A stretch of DNA of 64,000 nt, from assembly GCF_010015445.1 (NCBI RefSeq), contig NC_053122.1:38867794-38931793 (forward strand), written 5' to 3'. The notes beneath the pieces were generated by a model. The model saw only the letters and a list, made by a program, of their open reading frames with translations. It had not been told where the DNA came from and made no database searches. The stretch's first letter is position 1, and each line of letters begins with the position of its first letter. Positions 11,501 to 22,139 of the stretch are shown here, piece by piece. Made by a program: the position numbers and the translations under genes. This stretch comes from Perca fluviatilis (lineage: Eukaryota; Chordata; Actinopteri; Perciformes; Percidae).

Positions 11501-14500
11501 CGATCGGCGCAAACTACGTCTGCTGTTTTGTTGAAGTCACAGTGAGTGATGCCGGTAAAGTAGTTTCAAGTATGGTTACAGTTTTTAAAAACTTCACGCA
11601 GACAGCGTTTTCTGCTATATGATATTAAAAACAGTCACGGTGCTGTTGACGTTACACTTCCTCTGAGACAAGCAGCAGGCTCAACAGTGTGCAGCTGTGC
11701 CCTGGTGACTGACTGCGAGCGGCTGAGGGTGTAAGGCAAGGCAACTTTATTTCTACAGCTCCTTTCAGCAACAAGGCAATTCAAAGTGCTTTACATGAAA
11801 CATTAAAGCGCAAAAAAGGACAGTCATGAAAAAATTAAGGCTAAAAAGTTACAGTGAGTAAGAAATAAATAATTATTCAATTTAATAGGTTGTAGGGATG
11901 GGTTTGGGAGGAGAGAGGGAGAGGTTTTATTTTTTTTTGTTTAATTTCTTTAGAGTGTAACATATTCTAATAAAATAACATAATGTTCTAAGTACATAGG
12001 ATAAATAGGTTTGGAATTATTTTTACAACTGAAATAATTGTTTTGTAATTACAGAGGGAAAGTACCAAAAAAATGTACCGTTGGGTACTGGAACATAATT
12101 TCAGGTATCTGTACCAATATTGGTTCAGATGCGAAAGGTACCCAACCCTAAGGGTAGTAGCCTAAACAATGCATGTTTAATTTTAAGGTGAATTCATTGT
12201 AATTGTAGACTAGGGTTGGTATATTTTTTAAATATTTTGTTTACTGTCATGACAGCAATGGTGCCTTCTATGTTGCATCTTCAAACATGACACTGAATTT
12301 GAAACAGCACATTGTAATTTCTGCATCTATTATCAAAGTATTTATTAGTAATACAGTGGAAATTAGTAGAAATGTGAATATTTGGTTAGCTTGTTGATTT
12401 ACAGTGTGTGCCCCTAAATTTTCTGGTTGCGCCCCTAAAATTTTCAGTAGGGGGCCACTGTGCTCCTTGTGAAAAAAGTTAGTCTGGAGCCCTGCACTGT
12501 CCATGATGCGGCTGTGAGCAGTCCAACAACGAGCTGCTGTCCGCGAGGGACTGAACTCTGAGAGATGCACTAACACACCGGGACGTGCTCCAGATTGTAT
12601 TACAATGATTTATTCCTCCACACGTAAAATACAACTAGTACTGCAGTTACCAAATGTAAAGTTACTTTGTGAATCAAAATAAGTGCGTTAGTGTGGCGGT
12701 CAACAGAAAGTGTTCCTCCCAGGCTCAGCCCCCCCACCCCCCCACTCTGTCAAAGCCAAAAAACAACAACAGGTGAACAGGTAAAGCAAACAAATATACT
12801 CATCCACTCAAACTGCGATGAACAAGCCCACCACCTACAATATAATAATCAATAAAAACCAACCAAACAACCCAGCCTTACGCATTAGATACAATGACAT
12901 TTGAAATAAATACAAAAGTACAATTAGGAACAAAAAACAAAACTATACCCACATGAAACTTGAAGATATTGAGAACGCCATTAATCAAAATCACTTCTGG
13001 GATATGTGGAACAAGTTCAACACAAAATAACAGACATTACCCATCCAAAATGGGGAGATCTGGAAAGCACATTTCGAAAATCTGTACAAAGATGTACCAA
13101 TATATCAAATCAATTCTGGTTAATATATTATAAAAGAAAAACTCCAAACATTAGAAGGCACAATTAAAGACAACCACAACCCCCCCTAGATTTTCCAATT
13201 AATGGGGACGATGACCACACAGACAAAATGTCTCCAGCCGAGGAAAGCTGGTGGTCCAGACAGAATTCTAAATGCAGCCCCCCAGAGATGCAGGCTGCAG
13301 TGGAGAAGGGGTTTCATAATGTACTACAGTCTGGAGGTTTTCCGGACCTCTGGTGTTAAGGGCTCATTTCCCCCATTTATAAGATTTATTAATTGTACAT
13401 AGGGGTGTATGATTCAGAAAATGTCACGATTCGATTCAATATCAATTTTCGATTCGAAAACGATTCTTGATTTTAAAAAATAATTCACAGTATGTAAATG
13501 TAGTTACTTTTCACACATATATATATATATATATATATACATATATATATCTTATATATCCCTTAGTACATTCATGTGGATTTAGATTCATTAAGTTTAT
13601 TTAGTATCTTTTATTGTCCATATTATTCATGTGGATTTGTTTGTTATTTCAATTCAATTCAATTCAATTTTATTTATAGTATCAAATCATAACAGAGTTA
13701 TCTCGAGACACTTTACAGATAGAGTAGGTCTAGACCACACTCTATAAATTCCAAAACCCCAACAATTACAGTAATTCCCTCAAGAGCAAGCATTAGCAGT
13801 GGCTGTTGCGACAGTGGCGAGGAAAAACTCCCTTTTAGGAAGAAACCTCGGCAGACCCAGACTCTTGGTAGGCGGTGTCTGACGGGCCGGTTGGGGGGGT
13901 GATGAACAGTGGCGATAATAGTCACATGAAAGATAATGGAACAGTGACTTCGAAGGTCATCGTGGAAGTTCATGTCATAGCAGGGCACATCGTGTCATAC
14001 TGAGTAGTGCAGTCTCCTATACCGGATCCTGACTACTCTGTGCGTATGAACATCACAGCAGGGCGTTACAGGATGTAACGTGGCGCTGCAGAGCACGGGT
14101 GGATGCGGCGGACGCAGCAGGACGCAGCAGGACGCAGCAGGACGCAGCAGTTATTTTAATATCCTGTTTATGATGTATGTGTATGTTGTATGTGATGTCT
14201 GTAAGCTACTGGGACCTTGAATTTCCCCTTGGGGATCAATAAAGTATATATCTATCTATCTATCTATCTATCTATTTATCTATTTATTTATTTATTTTTT
14301 AAATATGAATTGATTTTTGGAATTCTATGAATCGATTTTGAATCGGTAGAGCTTGAATCGCGATTCGAATACAAATTGATTTTTTTTGAACACCCTAATT
14401 GTACAGCAACATTTTGAACTGTTACAGCCTTACTAACATGTGTGACTCTGTGCATCATCCCAGTTTTGACTAAATCCCAGATACTGCCAGGAGGACCTTT

Positions 14501-16336
14501 GCTGTACCACCTTATTACTCTAATATCCAGCATTGGAGCTGACGTGCTGCAGCCTATAGGCACACAGTGTTATGTAACAGCCTGTACTGTGGTTAACCTA
14601 CAGCACTGAGGTCAACATAGAGCCACCATGAAAGGACTATCGTGTCCCAGGAATCCATGTTCTGATGATGCTTCAAGGACATTAGAAGAGCACTAAGGAT
14701 GCATGAGTGACACAAAAACACCATCATGTGTTATGAGATCAGTATTGAAGCTCCAAAGACACTTTAGAGAAATATTAATTACCAATATAATAATGACGAT
14801 TTTACACAATAGAAAGCTCACTTTGAAGGATAACATGTCAGTTTATTTGCATTTAATTGACTTTCTATTCACCACCACACCACACGTCACTGCGTAGTGC
14901 GTACTCGATGCTCCTCACGTAGGCGGCCCAACCCTCCGCGCTAGGATGGGTCGAGTTATAGCAAGCACACCGCAAGTCGATATATACTTCCTTTAAAATA
15001 ATAAAGCTCTGCAGCGCAAACTGGACCACTGACTCATACTATGAAAGGTCCAATCGGAAGTGGGGTGTTTGACTGTGTCCACCTTGACACTGGTCCTCTC
15101 GTGACTCATCCAACCTCCGGGAGGTTTCTACTCATCCTACTGTCTGGGATCCTGATGGCATTATTACTTATAGTCTAACTTTTCAAACCGATTACTTATC
15201 CAAACAAGTGGCATGGTTTAGGGATTCTTACTACAGCAGGAAACCTGAAACCTCTGGCATTTGGCTTGATGATTACATGATATAGGTCCTGGTGGCACCG
15301 TGAATGCGCACAGGGACGCGGATGCACGCACAAACACACGCACATGCGCCATCTATGTTATGCAGGCAACACATGCAATGGTGCAGAATGCATGATAAGG
15401 AGAGAAAGATGTAGACGTCTCTTGAATTATTTAATTATCACGATCACTTGTAGCTATCGATATCAACAAGTGTTCGTGATCTTTTTCCAAATGATCAAAA
15501 AGCGCCTCGTCCATCATGGACTATCATTTTTAGCAGGCCTGGGTTATCACTATGGTTTCATATAATGCCTAACAGCTATCTCTGTGATACATATCATACC
15601 ATGCATATGTGAAACAGGACTGTTAATGGGAGCGTCGGCTGTTGCATAACCGCCGTCCAGATTCATAACTATATAATAAGGTAATTATCACGAGTGGCAG
15701 TACAATAGCAATATACATATATAATAAACCCAACTATTCATATTTGATGCAATGCGACGTTTTTAAACCGCACCTTAATCGACCTGCTCCATATTACTGT
15801 AAATGTAACTGTAACTATTACGTAACGTAACGTAACGTAACGTAACCTAACCTAACGGGTCCCTTCTCTGACAAGCACTTATCAGACAGCTCTTTGGCTA
15901 ACGTGTTTCTGTCATTTCTTTAAGTGAATATGGACGACTAGTACTGGCAGAGCTCCACTGTACCACTGAGGAATATGACACACAGATTATTCTATTTGGG
16001 GAAATATGAGTGTTTGGTATTTCAACATAACGCTCATGATTCGCTTTGAGAAAACTAAAACAATTAGCGTGCGTTATCCCCAAAAACGACACACAACGTG
16101 GGTTACCAGCTGAGTTAGTTTCCTTGTGTTGTCATTACTAGCACTGTGCTGTGGGAGTGATTAAACTGGTAGAGACCTGGCAGAGACAGCTGTCCGATAA
16201 TGGAACTACACATTTACTTTACATTACCTTGGGCATCTCCTCCGCTGGTCAGCACTGCGATGGATTTACCGGCGCCGGACAGATTCTCAAAAAATTTCCG
16301 GGTGTCCTGCCGCTTCGGTGCCACCGCGCCAGCCAT
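2452..16336 (-). CDS. pfkp: 6-phosphofructokinase, platelet type (5' part of gene, 7 coding exons)
   Basis: ATP-dependent 6-phosphofructokinase phosphorylates fructose-6-phosphate to the 1,6-bisphosphate, the committed step of glycolysis, as a cytosolic tetramer. Seven exons joined on the minus strand (16228-16336, 10400-10473, 5819-5896, 5034-5223, 4765-4930, 4523-4567, 2452-2560) give 257 codons with matching phases and GT-AG junctions. Visible motifs are [14 protein letters not shown] (ATP site, from residue 30), GGDGSLTGA (125-133), and [11 protein letters not shown] (171-181) with the family catalytic Asp at about 174. From recalled paralogs, [19 protein letters not shown] and VVDAIMTT look more like the platelet isozyme than muscle or liver. 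Vertebrate subunits are about 780 residues, so two thirds of the protein, including the regulatory C-half, lies beyond position 1. The gene is tandem with ncoa2. Isozyme choice is less certain than family. Confidence 0.93.
2853..4480 (+). mobile_element. Tc1/mariner-like transposon, copy 1 (defective)
   Basis: The ends start CAGTGCCTTGCGAAAGTATT and finish with the inverted match, flanked by TA (2851-2852, 4481-4482), as Tc1 elements require. It is 1,628 bp with long terminal inverted repeats of about 200 bp and lies in the pfkp intron between exons 6 and 7. A related copy is at 38261-39886. Confidence 0.92.
3246..4160 (+). pseudogene. Tc1-like transposase remnant, frameshifted
   Basis: Pieces in different frames show the paired-like helix-turn-helix DNA-binding part (ERFKAG-like start, [22 protein letters not shown]), the first catalytic Asp in [20 protein letters not shown], and the last acidic residue in [15 protein letters not shown]. 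Several frameshifts and the loss of the usual second Asp motif make it inactive. Confidence 0.85.
4523..4567 (-). CDS. pfkp: pfkp coding exon 6 (residues 206-220)
   Basis: This 45-bp micro-exon encodes [16 protein letters not shown] (first and last codons split), an almost invariant substrate-binding segment of animal PFKs. Acceptor TTTTTCCAG and donor GTAGGC. It is too short for any ORF caller. Confidence 0.95.
4765..4930 (-). CDS. pfkp: pfkp coding exon 5 (residues 151-205)
   Basis: The exon carries [19 protein letters not shown] followed by [20 protein letters not shown]. The first Asp of IDND (about residue 174) corresponds to the catalytic base of bacterial PFK. Acceptor GGTTCAG and donor GTGAAC; ends in phase 2 and completes a Ser codon with the next exon. 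Confidence 0.95.
5034..5223 (-). CDS. pfkp: pfkp coding exon 4 (residues 88-150)
   Basis: The exon encodes [10 protein letters not shown] through [19 protein letters not shown] to LLDELLQQ. The GGDGS loop contacts ATP and Mg in this family. It has acceptor TTCCTCAG and donor GTGATT, is 190 bp long and ends in phase 1. Confidence 0.95.
5819..5896 (-). CDS. pfkp: pfkp coding exon 3 (residues 62-87)
   Basis: The exon encodes [19 protein letters not shown] and ends SSMLQV, the usual segment before the conserved GGT of the family. It is 78 bp, phase 0 at both ends, with a CTCTCAG acceptor and a GTGAGC donor. Confidence 0.95.
6409..6797. mobile_element. hAT-like MITE with 8-bp target duplication
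   Basis: GTTGCTAG occurs exactly at 6401-6408 and 6798-6805. Between them the element begins TAGGGCTGGGTATCG and ends with an imperfect complement (CGGTAGCCAGCCTTA). An 8-bp duplication and TAGGG-type ends are typical of hAT. It is 389 bp, in pfkp intron 2. Confidence 0.85.
7530..7975 (+). repeat. SINE-like repeat with tRNA-Arg-like head (copy 2)
   Basis: GCTCTGTGGTACAATGGAGT then TCTAG, about 19 spacer bases and ATTCAAAG recall an intron-containing tRNA-Arg(UCU). The body (GAATCTTCATCACAA, GTGCATTCTAGTGGGGTCTG) matches copy 1, including the end near ACCCACCGATGTGGTGG. It lies in pfkp intron 2. Confidence 0.55.
8089..8932 (+). mobile_element. Harbinger-like element with transposase remnant
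   Basis: Inverted ends GGGCTAGATTTATCAAG / TAGTAAATTAGGCCC with inner TTTGCGC/GCGCAAA blocks. Interior frames at about 8550-8770 contain [10 protein letters not shown] and, after a frameshift, [16 protein letters not shown], which resemble the N-terminal part of HARBI1-type transposases as recalled. No complete coding region remains, and no clear 3-bp duplication was seen. Confidence 0.6.
9060..9730 (+). mobile_element. fragment of a transposase-bearing element with BED-like zinc finger remnant
   Basis: In shifting frames around 9414-9680 the sequence reads [19 protein letters not shown], then [20 protein letters not shown] and a His-rich end, like zinc-finger N-termini of hAT-type or ZBED proteins. 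Frameshifts break it. The 5' side holds three units of a 22-bp repeat (9278-9352). Confidence 0.4.
9278..9352. repeat. 22-bp tandem repeat
   Basis: Units of AACCTGGCAACCTATAACCC and close variants occur about three and a half times. No function is apparent. Confidence 0.8.
10400..10473 (-). CDS. pfkp: pfkp coding exon 2 (residues 37-61)
   Basis: The exon encodes [20 protein letters not shown] and on to FIHE, the segment after the glycine-rich ATP loop. Acceptor CAACAG and donor GTGAGG bound it. Its phase joins exon 1 exactly and it ends in phase 0. Confidence 0.95.
10615..10840 (+). repeat. SINE-like repeat body (copy 3, headless)
   Basis: ATGACTGTTCATGAATCTTC and the following CTAGCTGCTGG, TTCCTCATG and ACACAAATATGTGTGA blocks match the bodies of the copies at 1-540 and 7530-7975. 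No tRNA-like head precedes it. Confidence 0.55.
11266..12495. mobile_element. hAT-like non-autonomous element
   Basis: The 15-bp ends GCAGGGCTCCAGACT (11266-11280) and AGTCTGGAGCCCTGC (12481-12495) are exact inverted repeats. The interior has a TGCGACCA-rich 5' part. An L2-type tail is inserted at about 11733-11880. It lies in pfkp intron 1. Target duplication not evident. Confidence 0.75.
11733..11880 (-). mobile_element. LINE tail fragment (L2-like), reverse
   Basis: GGCAAGGCAACTTTATTTCT and AACAAGGCAATTCAAAGTGC followed by TTTACATGAAACATTAAA is the reverse complement of a common teleost L2-like 3' tail; a forward relative is at 37830-38012. Confidence 0.6.
12790..13399 (+). pseudogene. 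degenerate non-LTR retrotransposon (reverse transcriptase fragment)
   Basis: Broken frames read [49 protein letters not shown] and [20 protein letters not shown], the order seen upstream of and within RT palm motifs of L1/Tx1- or RTE-like LINEs. Stops and frameshifts make it dead. It is interrupted at 13400 by a hAT-like element; how far it continues after 14405 could not be read. Confidence 0.65.
13648..14150 (-). mobile_element. L2-type LINE 3' end, reverse orientation
   Basis: Starts with the (AATTC)n tail and TTTTATTTATAGTATCAAAT and TCTCGAGACACTTTACAGAT, the complement of the 3' ends at 24672-26053 and 35217-35949. The distal part carries five GACGCAGCAG-like repeats. Confidence 0.8.
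14165..14290 (+). mobile_element. LINE 3' tail with (TCTA)n
   Basis: GGACCTTGAATTTCCCCTTG, GGGATCAATAAAGTAT and then a TCTA tetranucleotide run is a familiar teleost non-LTR retrotransposon tail. Only the tail is present. Confidence 0.65.
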
Positions 16337-16364
16337 GCCTGTCCTGGGTCCCTGTCTCCTGCCC
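16228..16364 (-). CDS. pfkp: pfkp coding exon 1 (residues 1-36)
   Basis: The ATG at 16334-16336 opens [10 protein letters not shown] and reads to the SGGDAQG motif; the donor GTAATG follows at 16227. The family N-terminus has a similar length before LSGAGK, which supports this start. The upstream frame has no stop as far as 16495, but a good acceptor (TGACTGTTTTAG) ends at 16365, so 16337-16364 is taken as 5' UTR of this exon. The exon ends in phase 1. Confidence 0.88.
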
Positions 16365-16587
16365 CTAAAACAGTCAAATGTACAACTCAGCAAGCCGTCC
16401 TGCGACGGCAAGTAACACTGACTGTCTTTGACAGAGTAGAGCCACTGTAGTAAGAGGGCTGCAGTGGTTCCTGCCCTCCAACAGCACGGAAACACCCCCG
16501 ACCAAAGATCGTATATCAGCTAAGGTGACTTACTCAATGCTTTATTAGGACATAACTAAAAATAACTCAAATTCTAAAAATGTGAAG

Positions 16588-16588
<1 letters not shown>

Positions 16589-16635
<47 letters not shown>
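16589..16635. repeat. (TA)n microsatellite
   Basis: About 23 TA units between the presumed non-coding and coding first exons of pfkp. Confidence 0.97.
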
Positions 16636-16638
<3 letters not shown>

Positions 16639-16900
16639 AGAACGTTAAAATATTCAATGATGTTAGCTTATTCAAAATATTAGTAACAAAAAAACTAAAT
16701 ATATTTTGTCAAAGCGAACAATTTCACAAATAATACTTAAAATGGCTATTATCACCTGGTTTAACTTGTAATTGTATCAAAGTTAATCAAACTATAGTGT
16801 TTTTAAAAAATAGATATCTGTAATATGCTCATTTTCCATCCAGCTCCCAGTTTATGGTCTGGAAAGTGAACCAGAGTGAGATGTCTTCACTTTTTCTTAC

Positions 16901-16940
16901 CTTCTTTAGCTCTCACCAGCCGGCCGCGATATTAGGAATC
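16901..16940 (-). other. pfkp: probable pfkp 5' non-coding exon and transcription start region
   Basis: On the minus strand a strong donor (AAAGAAG then GTAAGAAAAA) lies at 16901, preceded by GC-rich CGCGGCCGGC. It would splice to the acceptor at 16365, leaving an untranslated leader before the ATG. The upper boundary is arbitrary; no TATA box was identified. RNA or CAGE data are needed to place the start. Confidence 0.45.
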
Positions 16941-17138
16941 CCACTATGGCCACGCCAAGACCCGCCCTTCAATAGCATTTATTGGCCAGGCGTCCATGAG
17001 AACGCAAGGTAACGTAACCCCATTTGTTCAGGTCCTATCCCCTGACCAATCCCCTAACCCTAACTACTCGAGGCGAGATGCCTAACCCCAACCAATCCAG
17101 CTGCTTCGTAGGGCGGGTCTTGGCGTGGCCATAGTGGG
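16940..17138. mobile_element. short hairpin element (MITE-like) at the pfkp promoter
   Basis: The 29 bases at 16940-16968 are the exact reverse complement of 17110-17138 (core CCCACTATGGCCACGCC). Both arms contain a GGGCGG-type GC box. The central part includes CCCTAACCCTAA-like sequence. No target duplication was recognised. It abuts the presumed first exon of pfkp on its upstream side. Confidence 0.7.
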
Positions 17139-17285
17139 CTTCTGAGCCAGAGCCAATGACGCAGTTGTTTTCCTGACTGACATTTAAATTATATAATGGG
17201 CGTCTAGGTCACGTACTGTACATTTCAACCAATTGCAATCGAGACTGTTGTCTTTCAGTCAGGAAATACACTTCCAGTAACAATT

Positions 17286-17287
<2 letters not shown>

Positions 17288-17359
<72 letters not shown>
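17288..17359. repeat. (CA)n microsatellite
   Basis: About 36 uninterrupted CA units upstream of pfkp. Confidence 0.98.
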
Positions 17360-17360
<1 letters not shown>

Positions 17361-19318
17361 AACAGTGAGTGTTGTAACAGCATGAAAAGTTGACATAATG
17401 CAACACAAAGAAAATAGATTATTAAATGAATTATGTAATGGCAGCAACAAAGAAACAACAATCTCAGAAAGCCTACTCCTAAAATAGTTCCATGTGTCCT
17501 CAGTCATTTTCTAATGTATATGTTCTATGTCATATTCCAAAGTCATGACATTTGTATTGTATGTAACCATTCTTAAACATCATTACATATTGTTGTAACT
17601 CTATAAGCCTCAAGTTAAAGTTCATGACCTTGAGCAATGCTTGCTGCAAGCTTTATCTTATCTGTCCAAAGACAGTATTGCATATGCTTGTCACAAGCCA
17701 ACAGTTTGTTATATTTTGTAATAATATATTCATAACAAAAAGGTTTATTTGAGAGTCAGTTGGGCGTGTGATTAGATTGGAAGGGCCATGCAGAGGACAT
17801 CAGCTGCTGGACCAGCTTCAAGTCTCTTTCTACAGAGACCAAGAGTCGCAGCAAGGCCATACTGGATGGCTGTGCCACTTCTTCTTGGAGCCCTAGCATT
17901 ATGTGTGGTCATTCATCCTGACTAAAGACATTTGGCAGCTCCTCACTTCTCCAAAATGCAAGCTTAACATCTGAAATAAGGAACTTCCACAAGGAACACA
18001 CCACATGAATCTGAGTGTGTCATTACAAACACTTACAAAGAGTTTCCTATTTTACATTCAAGATTCCTATCAATATGTGAGGATAGATAACACTGAACTA
18101 TGTATAGAGTTATGGGAAAAAAATGTTCCAGCTAATTTAATATTACAACTATACCATATGTGAATATTAGTGTGATATAGCTTCAATATATATATATATA
18201 TATATATGCACACATGCACACACACACACACACACACACATAGTCATAGTCATAGTCATAGGGTATAGACATTTTGAAGCTTAAATGTAATCATATTTAA
18301 GGGGATAGTGATTTAATACTGCATCCATAAAGTGATACGTGGGCCTGACTAGAACCAAAAAACAAATGATTAAGCAAAATAATTTTTTTCTGTGCTTCAT
18401 ATACAGCATATTATTATAACTACACAGGCCCAAAAAGCCACAAATAGAGAAATAGTCAATTACTAATATAATACCTAACTTGAATCATCAGATGTTACGA
18501 CAAAATTCCAATTTGTTTTGGCATTTTATCAATAAAGTACAAAAAGTATATTTAGTATTATTTTGTAATTAAAATTGCCTGTAGTAATGTGAAACATTGT
18601 TACATAGATATTTTATGTTTAGACCAGTGATAGACTGGCCATCTGGAATTTGGGCAAATGCCAGAAGGGCCACCCCCCTATGGACCCCTATGGGTCACTA
18701 CTGATAATATGTCTTTGGTTAATTTTGGCAAGTTATTTTATGCATGCAGCCACAGATATTGAAGATTGTACTGCAGGGCTAATGTCCGGGCTGTTTGCTG
18801 ATCCCAGTCCGAAAACCAGCCCCCCTAAAACTACTGTTTCTTGGGTTTTGTTTTAAAGTGGGACTAATTAGTAAGGTTTACTTTAGTGGTTTAACTCTTA
18901 CTTTTAAAGAGTCTTCTTTTTTATATTTGTTTCATTGTTTTCATCCACAGGCCCTTACCTTTCTTTGTAGTTTGTGCACCTATGATTCTGTAAATCCCTT
19001 TTTTTAAACTCTTATCTTAATAAATAACTTTCATTTACCCTAACGAGCTGGGTCCTAACACACATTGGGACAGGAACCCTCAGGAGGGGGTATGCAGTAC
19101 GAGGCCTCCTCTGCATTTCACACACAGGGAGAAAACTGCTCTCTATGAAATGCATTTTACCAGATTACAGTGATGAAAAATCAGTACTTTGTAGGTACAT
19201 AATGTTTTTTATTCATGTGACAGGCAGTCAAACGTCATTACAGCTGTATTGCAGAACGAGAGGTGATCTGCAAAGTGAATGAAATAAAAAGACAGAGGCA
19301 GGCCCGCTCAATAAAAAT
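17360..19318. other. intergenic region between pfkp and ncoa2
   Basis: No supported exon was seen. It holds short AT and CA runs (18187-18241) and a TAGTCA triplet repeat just after. The piece at 18600-18960 looks like a dispersed element because of a GGGCCACCCCCC-type segment, but was not identified. Confidence 0.5.
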
Positions 19319-19515
19319 AATTTATTTACAGTGGCATGAATCATAAATTAATGAGCAGCATTGGCAGAAGCAACATTAGAGTCGACAGCTTGCATAATTT
19401 GGTGTGAATGTCTGGACTTTTGCATAATAAAACACTAACTGGGAATAAACTGTATGTACTGGACTGTGTCACCGCTGAGATCTTCAGATTTGATTTGAAC
19501 ATCAGGGCAGAGAAG

Positions 19516-19548
<33 letters not shown>
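19516..19548. repeat. (TAA)n microsatellite
   Basis: About eleven AAT/TAA units in the presumed ncoa2 3' UTR. Confidence 0.95.
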
Positions 19549-19551
<3 letters not shown>

Positions 19552-20139
19552 CTCTTGAAAACTGATCTTTGAACACCTATAGCCTTTTTTGACATATTGC
19601 TCTGATTTACCATTGAAACACTTTCCGTTTCAGGATATCAAAAGCTGATCACAAAGAAACATTTTACAGCCACCTCACCCTAGTGGATTAAAAAAATATT
19701 CTAAAAGGGGCAATAAGTTACTAAATCATAGCACAAAGACATAGTACATAACCCTGTGGCCCAGTAGTTTAATTTAAGGAGTATTTCACCAGTTTCTGTC
19801 ATTTTAAATCTAAACCTTTTCTGCACTGGTTGTATAAAACAATAGCCTACCTCCCTATCCACAGTTGTATAATGAAACATTTCAGCTATAAAAGGCTTTA
19901 AAATCTCCCTGTCAAGCAACAAAAAGCATATTCACATATTTGCTCAGCACTATATATTTCGTTGCAACTCAGCTTTAAATAGTGTGATCGCTGCTGGTCC
20001 TGATGCAGTTAGGATGCAACAATATAGGGTTGCTGGCATAGCTGTTTAATGCAGACCAGTGTCCTCAGTGTTAGTGTAGGATTCAAACATTTGGACTGGC
20101 GCCATCCGGTGGTAGAACAACAAAAAACACCCCAACCCA

Positions 20140-20292
20140 GGGACAGACCATAGACTGTGTATATTAGGGTTATATATATATATGTTATCTTATATGTTAT
20201 ATATACAGTCTACGGGACAGACCATAGACTGTGTATATTAGGGTTATATATATGTTATCTTATATGTTATATATACAGTCTATGGGACAGAC
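20140..20292. repeat. two tandem copies of a 70-74-bp palindromic unit
   Basis: Each unit begins GGGACAGACCATAGACTGTG and ends ACAGTCTAYG; ATAGACTGT and ACAGTCTA pair to make an AT-rich hairpin. The second copy lacks four bases of the TA run. A third start (GGGACAGACC) follows at 20284. Confidence 0.9.
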
Positions 20293-22139
20293 CAATGAGC
20301 TAAAAGCAACACTTTGACAATTCTTTGACTTTAAACTCAGAACTCAAATACAGTTTTTTTTTTTTTAAACAAACAAGAACTTATGCCATAAGAATAATTT
20401 AAAGATGCTTTTATCACATACAAAAAATCTACAGATATCTACACATAGTGGCTTAAAATATTGACAAAGATCTCAGTGGAATATAATTTAAACAGCCAAG
20501 TCATTCTATTTAGTATGATGTATATTTTTTCTCAGGTGCTTTTAATCAGTTTATGACATGTTTTTGTTTAAAGTTTGGACAATTTTAGAACATTTTTATT
20601 TGGGTTAAAGTCTTTCGACAAGTACATTTAACATTTGAGCCTTTAAGTGAAAAAAAAGAGTTTTTGGTTTCGATGTGAAATCTCTTCAGCTGTCACAGAG
20701 AATCTAAATTCTGCATTGATTTTCTAATTGAAATTTTAATGTCAGTAATAGGTGATTAATCGTATTGGTAGAACAGTCTGCCATTCGGGTCATTTCTGTC
20801 CATGTTATTAATGTTATTTACAGGCCACTGCTGCTGAAAGTGTTTGGAAGCCATCTGGAGATACACTGATGTTGCTACTGGTTACCAACAGAGATCAACA
20901 AAGGTCAAAGATTACTTAATGCCCCTTTAAAAAACTAAAAAAAACCTTTGTTAGTGAGGGAGACTCTCCCTGATGCATTGTGCACTTACAAGGTGCAATA
21001 ATACAGTTGAACTACACACACAGTATTAATGGAAGAGTTGATGAGCAGGTTCAAACAGCTCGGGGAGAAAATAGAAAAACCCTGGTCGTGTAAGTATTAC
21101 ACCTAAAGTATGGAGTGGTGAAACCCCCCCTCAGCAGTACGACACATATAACACTCCTGTAAACCTTACAGTTATACACCAGACAGACACAGCTAAGGCA
21201 TTATGCTTTGTCTTTAGCATCTTAAGGTACTTACATGAATTACAGTATTTTGCAATTGATAAAATCTTCATCTATTAATCACAAAAAAAAAATCTTCAAT
21301 ATATTATGTATCCTGTATCAGTGAAAATCAAGAGAAAATAATTCACTTTAATTTCAAACATTAGGAGTTACTGTAGAGTTACGCTCTTGATTGCCTTAAA
21401 CTTGATCACAGAACTTGACATTCAGGACATTTCCATGGCTTACATCTTCTCTTCGAGGTTTTCTCCTCAAATCTTTGGCATTTTACAATATGCCAGCACA
21501 ATGGAGTATCATTTTTTACTGTGCTGAAAGCTGAAAGGACATGAAGGAAAAATGGGATCAACGCAAAATGTTCTAAAAAAGAGAAAACTTGAAACATTCT
21601 TTTCAGTGTTTCAGTGTTCATTTTGCAGTCGGTTTGCATTTTCACATTCTTCTTTTGGGAAGAAAAGTAATATCATTGTTACAGTGTATGCTTAACAGAT
21701 TTCTGGGAGGGATTTTTGTTAGCTTAAATGAGACAGCACCTAATGAATAAAGGGAGCACCTTATAAAATGTGTATTTATATATATACAGTATATATAGAG
21801 GTCCCGTCTGTAAAAGTCCATACAACTTTGGATGGTAAAGGTTCTGGGTTACCTGATGATCTTTGTTAAATTGAAAGGTTTCATTCTGTACTATTATTCT
21901 GGTTATTGGTATACTTTATCCTTGGCGCAAAATTGAACATTCTTCTGAGACTGGTTTGAATTTGTATTCATGGCCAGCACCATTCAAAGGTCACAGCTTC
22001 AGCCACAAGACCTAACACAACAAACCCACTTTTGAATTGTCCTTCAGCATGACAGAGAGCTTCAGCTAAAGGCCTGTGATGTGAGAGCAGAAAGGATACA
22101 TCCAACTAAAGCACATGCTCAGTTATGTTTAGAGGGGAA

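Larger units (their letters stand above)
13400..14397. mobile_element. hAT-like element with exact 8-bp target duplication
   Basis: ATTGTACA flanks it on both sides (13392-13399 and 14398-14405). The ends are TAGGGGTGT and ACACCCTA. Near both ends AT-rich GATTCGATT-type repeats form an inverted pattern. The interior contains two LINE tails (13648-14150, 14165-14290), so they probably jumped into it. Confidence 0.88.

Noticed and set aside
16337..16495. N-terminal extension of pfkp upstream of the chosen ATG
   Set aside because: The frame is open, but a good splice acceptor ends at 16365 and the family N-terminus length fits the downstream ATG.
17045..17070. Telomere-like CCCTAACCCTAA
   Set aside because: Only two imperfect units within a hairpin MITE; not an interstitial telomere array.
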